A stretch of 64,000 bases of DNA from Aestuariivita sp964402685 (GTDB lineage: Bacteria > Pseudomonadota > Alphaproteobacteria > Rhodobacterales > Rhodobacteraceae), in NCBI GenBank assembly GCA_964402685.1, contig CAYODE010000004.1, positions 1 through 64,000 on the forward strand, given 5' to 3'. A program made the position numbers and the translations under genes. Under the pieces are notes generated by a model. The model saw only the letters and a program-made list of their open reading frames with translations, made no database searches and was not told the DNA's origin. Numbering within the stretch: the stretch's first letter is position 1; every line of letters begins with the position of its first letter. This document shows positions 9,001 through 16,582 of this stretch, piece by piece.

Positions 9001-10233
9001 TACGCGGCTGGCGAAGTCGAGGCGTTTGAGTACCGGGTCGTTGATCGAGATACAAATCGTGTCTCTGATCCAGAAGTCGTCACGATCCAGCATCCGGTGC
9101 CGGACCTGCCACAGAACAGCGCCGAGGTGACAAATGCGTCGCTTGATGACGAAGACGTTCTCGCCTTTTCAACTACTGCTCTTGATCCCGGCGGCGTGCC
9201 CACATTGTCCGATGTTCTGCCTGAAACGGTATCTGTGACGGTCGACGATCAAGGCGATGGGACAGTTAACAAGCTCAATTCCGGTACAACCGACGATGTG
9301 AGCTCAGTTCAAAATTTCGTAGCCGCAGAGGAGGCGGGTCAGCAAGACAGCATACGGCTGACCACAAGCGTATCCGATGCCGCCGACATTACCGGTATCT
9401 CAAATGATGCCGCGGGGACGTTTACGGTCGCTTCAGATGGCTCGATTATCGTCTTTGGGCCAACTGAGGACCAAACATTCTCGGACGTTCTCGCTCTCGA
9501 TATCGCCGGAACATTCAATATCACGTCGGGAGATGAAAGCGGTCAGGTCGGCGACATATCATTTGAGAATTTCGAGATCATCAGTTTCGATTTTATGGTG
9601 TGTTTTCTGCGCGGTACCAGGATACGAACACCATTCGGTGAGCGCCGAATAGAAACACTGCGCGAAGGTGAGCTTGTCGACACGGTTGATGCCGGTCCGC
9701 GCCCGGTCCGTTGGGTTGGGTCCACAGCAGTTTTGGGTCGCGGAAAAAACGCGCCAATACGGTTCAAAGCAAACAGCATCGGCAACAAAGCGGATTTGTA
9801 CTTATCACCAAATCATCGGGTTGCCCTAAACCATCCACTTGTAGAATTGCATTTCGGCGCTCCCACCGTTCTGCTTCCGGCGAAAGCGTTTGTTAACGGG
9901 CGGACGGTCACACGAGTCCAAAGCGGACGGGTCGAGTACTTTCACCTCTTGCTCGAAAACCATCATGTTGTTTTTGCTGAAGGGGCGGAATGTGAATCGC
10001 TTTTTTTCGGCGACATGGCGGAACGAACATTGTTCGAGGCCCATCGCGCCGAGCTGATCAGACGTCGATTTGGGCAGATCGAAACCTGGAAGGACAGAGC
10101 CAGCCAAAGCTCATTTGTGTGTCTGACCGTCAATGAAAGCAAAATGTTGTTGAGTTCGATTGCTGCGGTGACCAGGGGACAGCGCGACGTGCCCAAAACT
10201 CCGGCACGCAGTATGGCGCCCTTCGTCCACTAG
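6079..10233 (+). CDS. Large RTX/Calx-beta/Hint-domain protein, probably type I secreted
   Basis: 1384 residues, very acidic, with no classical signal peptide. A low-complexity Ser/Pro/Glu N terminus (1-90) is followed by hemolysin-type nonapeptide-like repeats (LNGGDDTVFAGLGSDTIEGGAGRDTY, about 95-122). Long beta-rich regions follow, with a Calx-beta-like segment at about 540-660 (FEGGNAVFTVRLED ... GIDEESEVFFLQV). A C-terminal Hint domain starts with Cys1175 (CFLRGTRIRTPFGER), with LSPNHRV as the conserved His block. The Hint_2 fold is related to inteins and hedgehog autoprocessing domains, but many bacterial versions sit at the C terminus and their cleavage is unproven. Acidic Ca-binding repeats without a Sec signal suggest type I secretion; no transporter is nearby. 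The ATG at 6079 is the earliest good start, although its ribosome site is weak. Confidence 0.85.
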   Translation: MSTSNSSPPPDPSGSSSLPRESESEDAKSDARTEGAAEQSSASVTASNTQPSQPGVVDGSEAADVVDRGFTDDPELDETDTLSKTGTGSDDDLIRLNGGDDTVFAGLGSDTIEGGAGRDTYIVDNGPFVIADPVLTSFDDLPDVSTVVDPGGTLLFDGVTAPILFKTLEVGGSQDTGSEIPALDGGILVREPGSDGDPADLGGFATEFEESELGFFLRSLPEDGRLFIDEGTNVSGDPVWREIQQSEIVSVGSAPTPGSLRLSAGDRLNWVADQSDLTLDPTVTIGGINQPLSVWENPSADLRVELSATDLRGDDAAIVTQEGVPGSDGSTISDTIQGGLGIAGLGPNVVNDPTREAEINRGFGEFDGRSEELTVRFTDASGDAQIVANAQIFISAIDPAEGEFGTLLLFRSGELLDELTFGPFVEGVSAFEPDLILSFDDTFDTPASGFIDVSGYLFDTVILSASNSGLLRPPDQNPEDISEFYVDAIVVDPVAELPGTQAFDYFVEAPNGQASFDSQIQISDRTGEPLRLVLDDATDTFEGGNAVFTVRLEDEKGDPATSEFDTVIQLSLVDGTATQGDGISTGDFSNANSVTPTDPLIDVTIPAGVSSISVAVPVRDDGIDEESEVFFLQVVDATNQESAVIPTDIRAAAVIGNSLQADPVTTSWGIFTDNLDSPASSFAKEFTLGGTLDGEGPEPTTTTTLVRPAFTENGIPIPEQTIELGPQTGAASLGGDDLFTDETDPNLEIEITRFPEIGRLLEIDELSRSRVITEANPFVSSTSNILYEIPRASFRNNTADIDFATSPLSGVDDTGTANIVASEAGSIVNVREFSFGPTQVDTNGNALFSPLNAGETMIMRFTEDMSFLIFQGAFNGNFRNEPFAQNWAEIVFLKDGEVVEAGTIGSNALAQVAASNPGGSIPEIDFLPETLDLGINDIPLFSFSGFVFDEVRFTAGPTVPGLIGNRSEFSFFDLYAAGEVEAFEYRVVDRDTNRVSDPEVVTIQHPVPDLPQNSAEVTNASLDDEDVLAFSTTALDPGGVPTLSDVLPETVSVTVDDQGDGTVNKLNSGTTDDVSSVQNFVAAEEAGQQDSIRLTTSVSDAADITGISNDAAGTFTVASDGSIIVFGPTEDQTFSDVLALDIAGTFNITSGDESGQVGDISFENFEIISFDFMVCFLRGTRIRTPFGERRIETLREGELVDTVDAGPRPVRWVGSTAVLGRGKNAPIRFKANSIGNKADLYLSPNHRVALNHPLVELHFGAPTVLLPAKAFVNGRTVTRVQSGRVEYFHLLLENHHVVFAEGAECESLFFGDMAERTLFEAHRAELIRRRFGQIETWKDRASQSSFVCLTVNESKMLLSSIAAVTRGQRDVPKTPARSMAPFVH

Positions 10234-10354
10234 CGATTGCTACACCGTCGTGTTTTTGCCTCAGCACTTCATGTGAGCTCTGTAACGGTCAAAACCCAAC
10301 GGCAAAAAAGGGTTTTACAGGAAGATTAGGCAGATCATTCGGAGGATCAGGCAA

Positions 10355-10429
10355 GTGAAATTTGAACAACGATGCTACATTGAAGGTGCGGATGATCGCC
10401 ACTACGCCATTCGTCCGGGTGCAATTTAG
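10355..10429 (+). other. Possible 24-residue micro-ORF
   Basis: GTG start with GGAGG nine bases upstream (10341-10345), ending at TAG. The peptide begins VKFEQRCYIEGADDRHY. It has no recognisable family. The good ribosome site is the only support; it may equally be a chance frame or a gene remnant. Confidence 0.2.
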
Positions 10430-10521
10430 ACGCGAAGTAGGGGTAACCGTCTTGCCTAAAGCGCGACTTCGGCTATCGTTAGTTTTCCAAGTCCGAAATC
10501 ACCGACCCAACGACATTTGAA

Positions 10522-10539
10522 CGACGGTCACCACCGTCG
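10522..10539. promoter_or_regulatory. Inverted repeat upstream of iorAB operon
   Basis: CGACGGT-cacc-ACCGTCG, perfect 7-bp arms and a 4-nt spacer, 42 bases before the iorA start codon. The position fits an operator or a leader hairpin. No regulator gene is adjacent, so the binding protein is unknown. Confidence 0.4.
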
Positions 10540-10580
10540 AAGACTACCTGTCATTAGCCAATAGGGAGATCCAGTAAGCC

Positions 10581-11045
10581 ATGGCAATATCGCTGAAACT
10601 GAACGGTCAGACACACACTGTTGAGGCCGAACCCGGAACACCACTGCTTTGGGTGATCCGAGATGAGCTTAAGCTAACAGGAACGAAATTCGGATGTGGC
10701 GTCGCCTCGTGCGGGGCATGCACCGTTCACCTGAACGGTGAACCAGTGCGGTCCTGCCAGACATACATTGAGGACGTCGAAGACGCCGAAGTCACAACCA
10801 TCGAAAAAATGGAAGACGACAAAGTTGGCGCCGCTGTGCAGCAAGCATGGCTGGAATTGGACGTTGTGCAGTGCGGCTACTGCCAGTCCGGTCAGATCAT
10901 GAACGCCGTAGGGTTGCTCCGCGAGAACGCGAAACCCACGGCCGAGGAAATCGACGACTACATGTATGGCAACGCCTGTCGGTGTGCCACGTACCAACGT
11001 ATCCGCGCGGGCGTCATGCGCGCCGCTGAAATTCTGGAGGCCTGA
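10581..11045 (+). CDS. iorA: [2Fe-2S] subunit of molybdenum hydroxylase (isoquinoline 1-oxidoreductase alpha type)
   Basis: 154-residue iron-sulfur electron transfer subunit of the xanthine dehydrogenase superfamily. The plant ferredoxin-type cluster ligands are Cys39, 44, 47 and 59 (CGVASCGAC ... C), and the second cluster ligands are Cys98, 101, 133 and 135 (CGYCQSGQ ... CRC). It passes electrons from the molybdenum subunit, encoded 5 bases downstream, to an external acceptor. The gene pair without a separate FAD subunit matches IorAB-type enzymes, whose acceptors are usually cytochromes or quinones. The symbol denotes type only; the substrate cannot be read from the sequence. Confidence 0.92.
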   Translation: MAISLKLNGQTHTVEAEPGTPLLWVIRDELKLTGTKFGCGVASCGACTVHLNGEPVRSCQTYIEDVEDAEVTTIEKMEDDKVGAAVQQAWLELDVVQCGYCQSGQIMNAVGLLRENAKPTAEEIDDYMYGNACRCATYQRIRAGVMRAAEILEA

Positions 11046-11050
11046 GACCT

Positions 11051-13231
11051 ATGACGACACATTTGTCCCGCCGAGGGTTTCTTAAAACAGCTGCCGCAGC
11101 AACCGCAGTTCTCTATGTCGGAGCAACTGCTGACGGTGCGGCTGCCGCATCTGGCAATGCCGATGCTATGCTCAATCCGTTTGTGAAAATCGACGGCGAT
11201 GGCAACGTCATCGCAATCATCAAACACTTTGAGAAAGGCCAAGGACCCGCAACCGGGCTGTCCACACTGATCGCCGAGGAGCTTGGCGTGACCATGGACC
11301 AGATCGGATACGAATTTGCCCCATCAAACCCCCAAGTTTACAACAACCTGTTCTTTGGCCCTTTCCAAGGCACCGGTGGTTCGACCGCTATGGCCAACTC
11401 CTGGATGCAGTACCGAACAGCTGGCGCAAATGCGCGTGAGATGCTGATCAAAGCTGCCGCAGACGCATGGGGTGTGGATGCAAGCACGCTGGATATCCAA
11501 GCCGGCATGATTGTTGGCGGTGGCCAGTCTGCGCCGTTGGGTGAGTTTGTGGCGGCCGCTGCAGATGTTGCCCCGTCCGAGACGCCCCGCCTGCGTGATC
11601 CGTCGGAATGGAAGATCATCGGTAGCGAAACGACCCGTCGCTTGGATAGCCCCATCAAGGTGAATGGTCAGGCGCAATTTGGCATGGATCTGCATTTGCC
11701 AAACCAGATGGTGGTGATGATCAAGCGCACACCCCAGCGCGGCGGCGTCGTTGCAAGTTTCGACGACAGTGCGGCGAAAGACGTGAAGGGTTACATCATG
11801 GCGATGCCGCTGCCCACCAGCCATGGTGTTGCAGTTTACGCGGAAGACACCTGGGCGGCGATGCAAGCCCGTGCGGCGATCGATGTGGAGTGGGATATGT
11901 CGAACGCGGAAACGCGGTCTTCGGCTGAGATCCGGGACGAAATCATGGCCGCGATGGACGCCGCACCTGTCTACAATGTCAACCAGGCCGATCAGGCAGC
12001 GGTCTCCTCAGCTGTGGATGCCGCTGCGACCGTATTGGAAAAAACCTTCTACTTCCCGCTACTGGCACATGCGCCGATGGAACCAATGAATTGCAACATC
12101 GAACAAACGGCTGAGGGTGACATTGTACTCCACGATGGGGCGCAGATGCCGACCGGCCCGCACATGGCCTATCAGCAGATCTTCCAACTGCCTCCGGAGA
12201 AGATCCATATCAACACGCTGTTGGCTGGAGGTTCCTTCGGCCGTCGTGCCACGCCAGAGGCAGACTACCAGGTGGAAGCCGGCCTTGCCTTTGTCATGAC
12301 GGATCGCTCCCGCCCAGTGAAACTGGTTTGGGACCGTGAGGATGACATTCGCGGCGGGTACTATCGTCCGGCTACGGGTCATAAGGTGCGCGTTGGTCTT
12401 GATGCTGATGGCAATATCGCGGCTTGGGAGCATCAGGTTGCGGGTCAGTCGATCATGAAAGGAACGCCGTTTGAGTCAGTCATGGTCCACGACGGCGTCG
12501 ATCACTCGACTGTCGAGGGTCTTGCTGACAACCCCTACACGATCCCAAACATGTCCGTTGGTCTGACTGACACCGAAAAGGCAACATCTGTGCTGTGGTG
12601 GCGGTCTGTTGGCCATACGCACACGGCATATGTCATGGAAGTCATGATGGACATGGCGGCCCAAGCCGCGGGTCGTGATCCGATTGAGTTCCGCCTCGCC
12701 TATCTGGAAGGCGGCGGACAGGATGCCGAGCGCAAGGCCGCCGTTCTGAAAATGGTCGCCGAGAAGGCCAACTGGGGTCAGCCCGCTCCGGGGCGCGTAC
12801 AAGGTGTCGCTGTGCACAAGTCTTTTGGGTCTTACGTTGCAGAGGTCGTTGAGATTTCTGGCAACCTTGATGACGGTGTACAGATTGAAAAAATCACTGC
12901 CGCCATTGATTGCGGTATTGCCGTGAACCCCGACATCGTGCGGGCTCAAACGGAAGGTGCAATTGGTTACGGTATCGGTCATGCCATGCGGGATCAAATC
13001 ACGCTGGATGGCGGTGCGGTGGAGCAGTTTAACTTCCCGGATTACGAACCGTTGCGCATCTCGGACATCAAGAGCATTGAGACGCATATCGTTGCTTCGG
13101 CAGAAGCGCCAACTGGTGTTGGCGAACCGGGAACGCCTCCTGCGGCACCGGCTTTGGCTAATGCGATTGCGCAGCTTGATCTGCGTGTCGCGGAGTTGCC
13201 AATGGACGAAAACGGCGTGTCCTTCGCCTGA
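11051..13231 (+). CDS. iorB: Molybdopterin-binding subunit of molybdenum hydroxylase (IorB type), Tat-exported
   Basis: 726-residue catalytic subunit. The N terminus carries a Tat signal (SRRGFLK at residues 6-12, hydrophobic stretch, AAAA end), so the complex is probably moved folded to the periplasm with IorA as passenger. Characteristic elements are GGSFGRR, the substrate pocket region RSVGHTHTAYVMEV, and GVGEPGTPPAAPALANAI with the conserved catalytic Glu692 facing molybdenum. The length fits the IorB/aldehyde oxidoreductase-like branch. Neither MocA nor XdhC is encoded nearby, so cofactor cytidylation and insertion must be supplied from elsewhere. A hairpin follows the stop codon by 12 nt. 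Confidence 0.92.
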   Translation: MTTHLSRRGFLKTAAAATAVLYVGATADGAAAASGNADAMLNPFVKIDGDGNVIAIIKHFEKGQGPATGLSTLIAEELGVTMDQIGYEFAPSNPQVYNNLFFGPFQGTGGSTAMANSWMQYRTAGANAREMLIKAAADAWGVDASTLDIQAGMIVGGGQSAPLGEFVAAAADVAPSETPRLRDPSEWKIIGSETTRRLDSPIKVNGQAQFGMDLHLPNQMVVMIKRTPQRGGVVASFDDSAAKDVKGYIMAMPLPTSHGVAVYAEDTWAAMQARAAIDVEWDMSNAETRSSAEIRDEIMAAMDAAPVYNVNQADQAAVSSAVDAAATVLEKTFYFPLLAHAPMEPMNCNIEQTAEGDIVLHDGAQMPTGPHMAYQQIFQLPPEKIHINTLLAGGSFGRRATPEADYQVEAGLAFVMTDRSRPVKLVWDREDDIRGGYYRPATGHKVRVGLDADGNIAAWEHQVAGQSIMKGTPFESVMVHDGVDHSTVEGLADNPYTIPNMSVGLTDTEKATSVLWWRSVGHTHTAYVMEVMMDMAAQAAGRDPIEFRLAYLEGGGQDAERKAAVLKMVAEKANWGQPAPGRVQGVAVHKSFGSYVAEVVEISGNLDDGVQIEKITAAIDCGIAVNPDIVRAQTEGAIGYGIGHAMRDQITLDGGAVEQFNFPDYEPLRISDIKSIETHIVASAEAPTGVGEPGTPPAAPALANAIAQLDLRVAELPMDENGVSFA

Positions 13232-13242
13232 CTTGAAAGACG

Positions 13243-13269
13243 GCACCGCGGGTCGTTGATCCGTGGTGC
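13243..13269 (+). terminator. Hairpin after iorAB
   Basis: GCACCGCGG / CCGTGGTGC, 9-bp stem with one G-T wobble and a 9-nt loop, beginning 12 nt after the iorB stop. It lacks a T tract, so it may act as an mRNA 3' stabiliser or weak terminator. A second small hairpin (TGTCCG/CGGACA, 13314-13334) lies nearer the convergent META gene. Confidence 0.4.
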
Positions 13270-13362
13270 GCCCATGACGCAGCTGTCAAATGTGTAGATT
13301 GCCTGCGCTCGCCTGTCCGAAAACCTTGCGGACAATCGCTCATTTTATTTGAGCAACGGTCG

Positions 13363-14082
13363 TTATTCCGCGTCCCGGCGCGTCAAAGTGGCCAACAGCG
13401 CGTTCTCTTCATCAAAAAGCGATAACACCAGTTGCGTCGCTGCGATTCGGCGCGTTTTGTCCAAGGCGCCCATAAAGGCGAATTCGGTGTCCGACTCTGG
13501 TCCAAGGCACGCGCGGCGTGTCATCGCGATGGGACCGAAACTTAGTCGACCCGGAGGAGAGTCGTAGCTGCCGCTGAACCGATTGCATCCGCTGTTTCCA
13601 AAGACCGTGCCGTCCTGTTCGAAATGTATCCACGCTTCCGCCTGCGCGGGTTCTCCCACCAGATCACGCAGTAACCATTCGGAGCCCGCTAGATCGGTTA
13701 ACCGGTTTCCGGTATTGAGCTTATCCGGTTCGCTGCCTTCGCTTAGAAACCATCCAGCAGACCAAGCAATGGTGCGGTCATGACCAACCAAGCACCACCG
13801 TGTTCTTTTAGCAGCGGCGCGCTCATCATCAGTGGCGGTTTGCCATTCAGACGGGGACAAACCACCGACGCATCCAAAAGACAAAAGCCCATCCGTACCC
13901 GCGGGAATGCGGCCAACCACTGGCGCGTCGGTAGATGGCGCGGTGCGCATGTTTAATGCGCTCCCTTTGGCGATACCGGAAACCCGCAGATGGTCTGGTC
14001 CATCGGCGGTCGCTTGCGCAAGTGTCGCTGTCGTTAGGACCATGCAGACCGAAATCGAAAGTGCACGTACTAGGCTGGTCAT
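13363..14082 (-). CDS. Secreted SH3-like and META domain protein
   Basis: 239 residues. A Sec signal peptide covers about residues 1-24 (ending LAQA). A bacterial SH3-like domain follows at about 28-115 (KGSALNMRTAPSTDAPVVGRIPAGT, a typical SH3b opening). The C-terminal META/HslJ domain (about 130-235) contains SEWLLRDL, GNSGCNRFSGSY and RRACLGPESDTEFAFMGAL. META domains occur in HslJ-like envelope proteins linked to stress or antibiotic tolerance, but the biochemical role is unknown. The gene is convergent with iorB and divergent from the isocitrate dehydrogenase gene. Confidence 0.85.
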   Translation of the reverse strand: MTSLVRALSISVCMVLTTATLAQATADGPDHLRVSGIAKGSALNMRTAPSTDAPVVGRIPAGTDGLLSFGCVGGLSPSEWQTATDDERAAAKRTRWCLVGHDRTIAWSAGWFLSEGSEPDKLNTGNRLTDLAGSEWLLRDLVGEPAQAEAWIHFEQDGTVFGNSGCNRFSGSYDSPPGRLSFGPIAMTRRACLGPESDTEFAFMGALDKTRRIAATQLVLSLFDEENALLATLTRRDAE

Positions 14083-14171
14083 CTCAATCTCTTTCCTCGT
14101 TCAGGGGCCGAATGCTGCAGCTTACTCTTTGAGGCCGTCAGAGTGACAGATGTAAGGTGCCTGATGCGCGC

Positions 14172-14195
14172 GTGTAAGCTCATGCCGTCTTACAC
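14172..14195. promoter_or_regulatory. Long-spaced inverted repeat upstream of isocitrate dehydrogenase
   Basis: GTGTAAG-N10-CTTACAC, perfect 7-bp arms with centres 17 bp apart, in the divergent region between the META gene and icd, 119 bases before the icd start. An additional TGTAAG copy lies about 20 bases upstream. The geometry fits a dimeric repressor or activator; the protein is unknown. Confidence 0.4.
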
Positions 14196-14314
14196 TTCCA
14201 AAAATCCCGGCATTATTGCCCAAGCGCGTCACCACGCCCCACCCTTGGCCGGTGGACCGATCATCCTCGGTATACTATTGCATGCCGAAAATCCCAGCCA
14301 AAGGCGTGAGACTC

Positions 14315-16522
14315 ATGACCGACCAGACAACACCCGATATCATCTACACGACAGTTGACGAAGCACCCGAGCTTGCCTCGGCTTCGCTGCTTCCAATCAT
14401 CCAACGCTTTGCCAGTGCTGCAGGGGTAAGCGTCGGCACAAAAGATATCTCTCTTGCCGGACGTATTCTGGCCACGTTTCCTGAAAGCCTGTCTGACGCA
14501 CAAAAGCAAAGCGACGATCTGGCAGAGTTGGGGCGTCTGGTAAAAACTGCAGAGGCCAACGTCATTAAACTGCCCAATATCTCTGCTTCTGTTCCCCAGT
14601 TGGTAGCCGCGATCAAAGAGCTGCAAGGGCAGGGATACGCAATTCCGGATTATCCGGAAAACCCATCAACCGATTCCGAAAAAGAGGCACGCGCCCGGTA
14701 TGATGGGATCAAAGGCTCGGCTGTGAACCCGGTTCTTCGTGAAGGGAACTCCGACCGCCGCGCCGCCAAGGCTGTCAAAGCGTTTGCCCAAGCCAACCCT
14801 CATCGCATGGGAGAGTGGACAGCGGACAGCAAAACCCGTGTCGCGTCGATGTCTGGCGGTGATTTCCGGTCCAACGAAACGTCGACCACACTGGCGGCAG
14901 AAGCCACGGCGAAGATCGTGCATGTTGGCAAGGATGGCAGCGAGACAGTTTTGAAGGACGGGGTCAGCTATCCCGCGGGCACCGTAGTCGACGCGACGTT
15001 CATGTCCGCAAAAGCGCTGGGTGCGTTTCTGGCGGATGAAATCGCCAAAACCAAGGATGAGGGGACACTGTTCTCCCTGCACATGAAAGCAACAATGATG
15101 AAGGTGTCGGACCCCATCATCTTTGGTCACGCAGTTAAAGCGTTTCTTGCGCCTGTTTTTGACAAGTACGGTGACGAGATGGCCGCGCTGGGCGTGAATC
15201 CAAACTCTGGTTTGGGGGATCTGCTGGATCGGGTCAAAGACAACGCAGATATCATGGCAGCCATTGACAAAACCATGGCCGCGCGCCCGCCGATGTACAT
15301 GGTCGACAGCGACCGTGGCATCACCAACTTGCACGTCCCGTCAGACGTAATCATCGATGCCTCCATGCCGGCGCTTATCCGCGCTGGCGGTAAAGGCTGG
15401 GGCCCGGACGGGAATGAGGCAGACGCGAATTGCGTAATCCCCGACAACTCATATGCGCCCGTTTACGACGAAACGATCAAGTATTTCAAAGAGACTGGCA
15501 AGCTGGATCCCGCCACAGCGGGGACAGTGCAAAACATCGGCCTGATGGCCCAGAAAGCCGAGGAATACGGCTCCCATCCGACCACATTCGAAATCCCTGC
15601 AGATGGCACGGTCCGGATGATCCTGGACGACGGTACCATTTTGCATGAACACGGCGTCGAAGCGGGTGATATCTGGAGATCAGCCTCGGCCCGCAAAGCG
15701 CCGATCGAAGACTGGGTGAATCTGGCTATTGACCGTCAGAAGGCGGAAGGATGCGAAGCGATCTTCTGGCTGGACGCAACCCGCGCCCATGACGCGGAGC
15801 TGATCAAATACGTCACACCGATTTTGGAAGCCAAGGGTGTAGCCGACAAGTTCAAGATCATGGCCCCGCGGGAAGCAACCCGCGCAACACTTGAGACGAT
15901 CCGTACGGGCCAGAATTCAATCGCGATCACAGGTAACGTCTTGCGGGATTATCTGACCGACCTGTTTCCCATCCTTGAGTTAGCGACATCCGCCAAGATG
16001 CTGTCGATCGTGAAACTGATGCAAGGTGGTGGGCTGTTTGAAACTGGTGCCGGTGGCTCAGCGCCGAAACATGTCCAGCAATTGATGGAAGAAAACCACC
16101 TGCGCTGGGACAGCCTGGGCGAATTCTGTGCGCTGGGAGAAAGCTTCAAGTTTCTTGCCGATGCTCGCGGCAATGCCAAGGCCAAGGTTCTGGGGGAGGC
16201 AGTTGAGGCCGCAACACAAGGTGTACTGGATCATGACCGCAGCCCGGGCCGGAAAGTGGGTCAACCAGACAACCGCGACAGCCATTACTGGTTCGCGCGC
16301 TATTGGGCCGAAGCCCTTGCTGCGCAAAGCGACGATGCGGAACTGGCGGCAGAATTTGCGCCGGTCGCCAAGGCCTTGGCAGATGGGGAAGACGCCATTG
16401 TCAGTGAACTCGCCGCGGTGCGTGGAAAGCCAGCAGATCTGGGCGGATATTACCATGCTGATACGGCGAAGGTGGCTTCCGTGATGCGCCCGTCCGCCAC
16501 ACTGAACGGCATCATTGGGTAA
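14315..16522 (+). CDS. icd: NADP-dependent isocitrate dehydrogenase, monomeric type
   Basis: 735 residues, the size of the monomeric IDH-II family rather than the 400-residue dimeric enzyme. It oxidatively decarboxylates isocitrate to 2-oxoglutarate with NADP+ in the cytosolic TCA cycle. Family blocks seen are LPNISASVPQL, NPVLREGNSDRRAA (substrate-binding Ser and Arg), SLHMKATMMKVSDPIIFGH, MVDSDRGITNLHVPSDVIIDASMPA and GTVQNIGLMAQKAEEYGSHPTTFEI. The reading frame is open 33 codons further upstream, but the ATG at 14315, preceded by a GGCGTGAG, gives the canonical MTDQTTPDI start. A strong terminator follows the stop. Confidence 0.96.
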   Translation: MTDQTTPDIIYTTVDEAPELASASLLPIIQRFASAAGVSVGTKDISLAGRILATFPESLSDAQKQSDDLAELGRLVKTAEANVIKLPNISASVPQLVAAIKELQGQGYAIPDYPENPSTDSEKEARARYDGIKGSAVNPVLREGNSDRRAAKAVKAFAQANPHRMGEWTADSKTRVASMSGGDFRSNETSTTLAAEATAKIVHVGKDGSETVLKDGVSYPAGTVVDATFMSAKALGAFLADEIAKTKDEGTLFSLHMKATMMKVSDPIIFGHAVKAFLAPVFDKYGDEMAALGVNPNSGLGDLLDRVKDNADIMAAIDKTMAARPPMYMVDSDRGITNLHVPSDVIIDASMPALIRAGGKGWGPDGNEADANCVIPDNSYAPVYDETIKYFKETGKLDPATAGTVQNIGLMAQKAEEYGSHPTTFEIPADGTVRMILDDGTILHEHGVEAGDIWRSASARKAPIEDWVNLAIDRQKAEGCEAIFWLDATRAHDAELIKYVTPILEAKGVADKFKIMAPREATRATLETIRTGQNSIAITGNVLRDYLTDLFPILELATSAKMLSIVKLMQGGGLFETGAGGSAPKHVQQLMEENHLRWDSLGEFCALGESFKFLADARGNAKAKVLGEAVEAATQGVLDHDRSPGRKVGQPDNRDSHYWFARYWAEALAAQSDDAELAAEFAPVAKALADGEDAIVSELAAVRGKPADLGGYYHADTAKVASVMRPSATLNGIIG

Positions 16523-16538
16523 TCGCGTTGCACTCGAG

Positions 16539-16567
16539 CGCCCCGCCTGCATGGCGGGGCGTTTATT
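16539..16567 (+). terminator. Rho-independent terminator of icd
   Basis: CGCCCCGCC (16539-16547), loop TGCAT, GGCGGGGCG (16553-16561), then TTTATT. A perfect 9-bp GC-rich stem 16 nt after the icd stop. It also lies just past the end of the convergent EamA gene. Confidence 0.9.
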
Positions 16568-16582
16568 TGTAAAGATTATCCG

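Larger units (their letters stand above)
10234..10580. other. Intergenic region between Hint gene and iorA, 347 bases
   Basis: No gene of normal size is present. The region contains one possible 24-codon reading frame (10355-10429) and, 42 bases before iorA, a 7-bp inverted repeat (10522-10539). The rest shows no structure I can name. Confidence 0.6.

Noticed and set aside
12476..13246. 256-codon antisense frame opposite iorB
   Set aside because: No recognisable domain; the sense strand codes the catalytic Mo subunit with conserved Glu.
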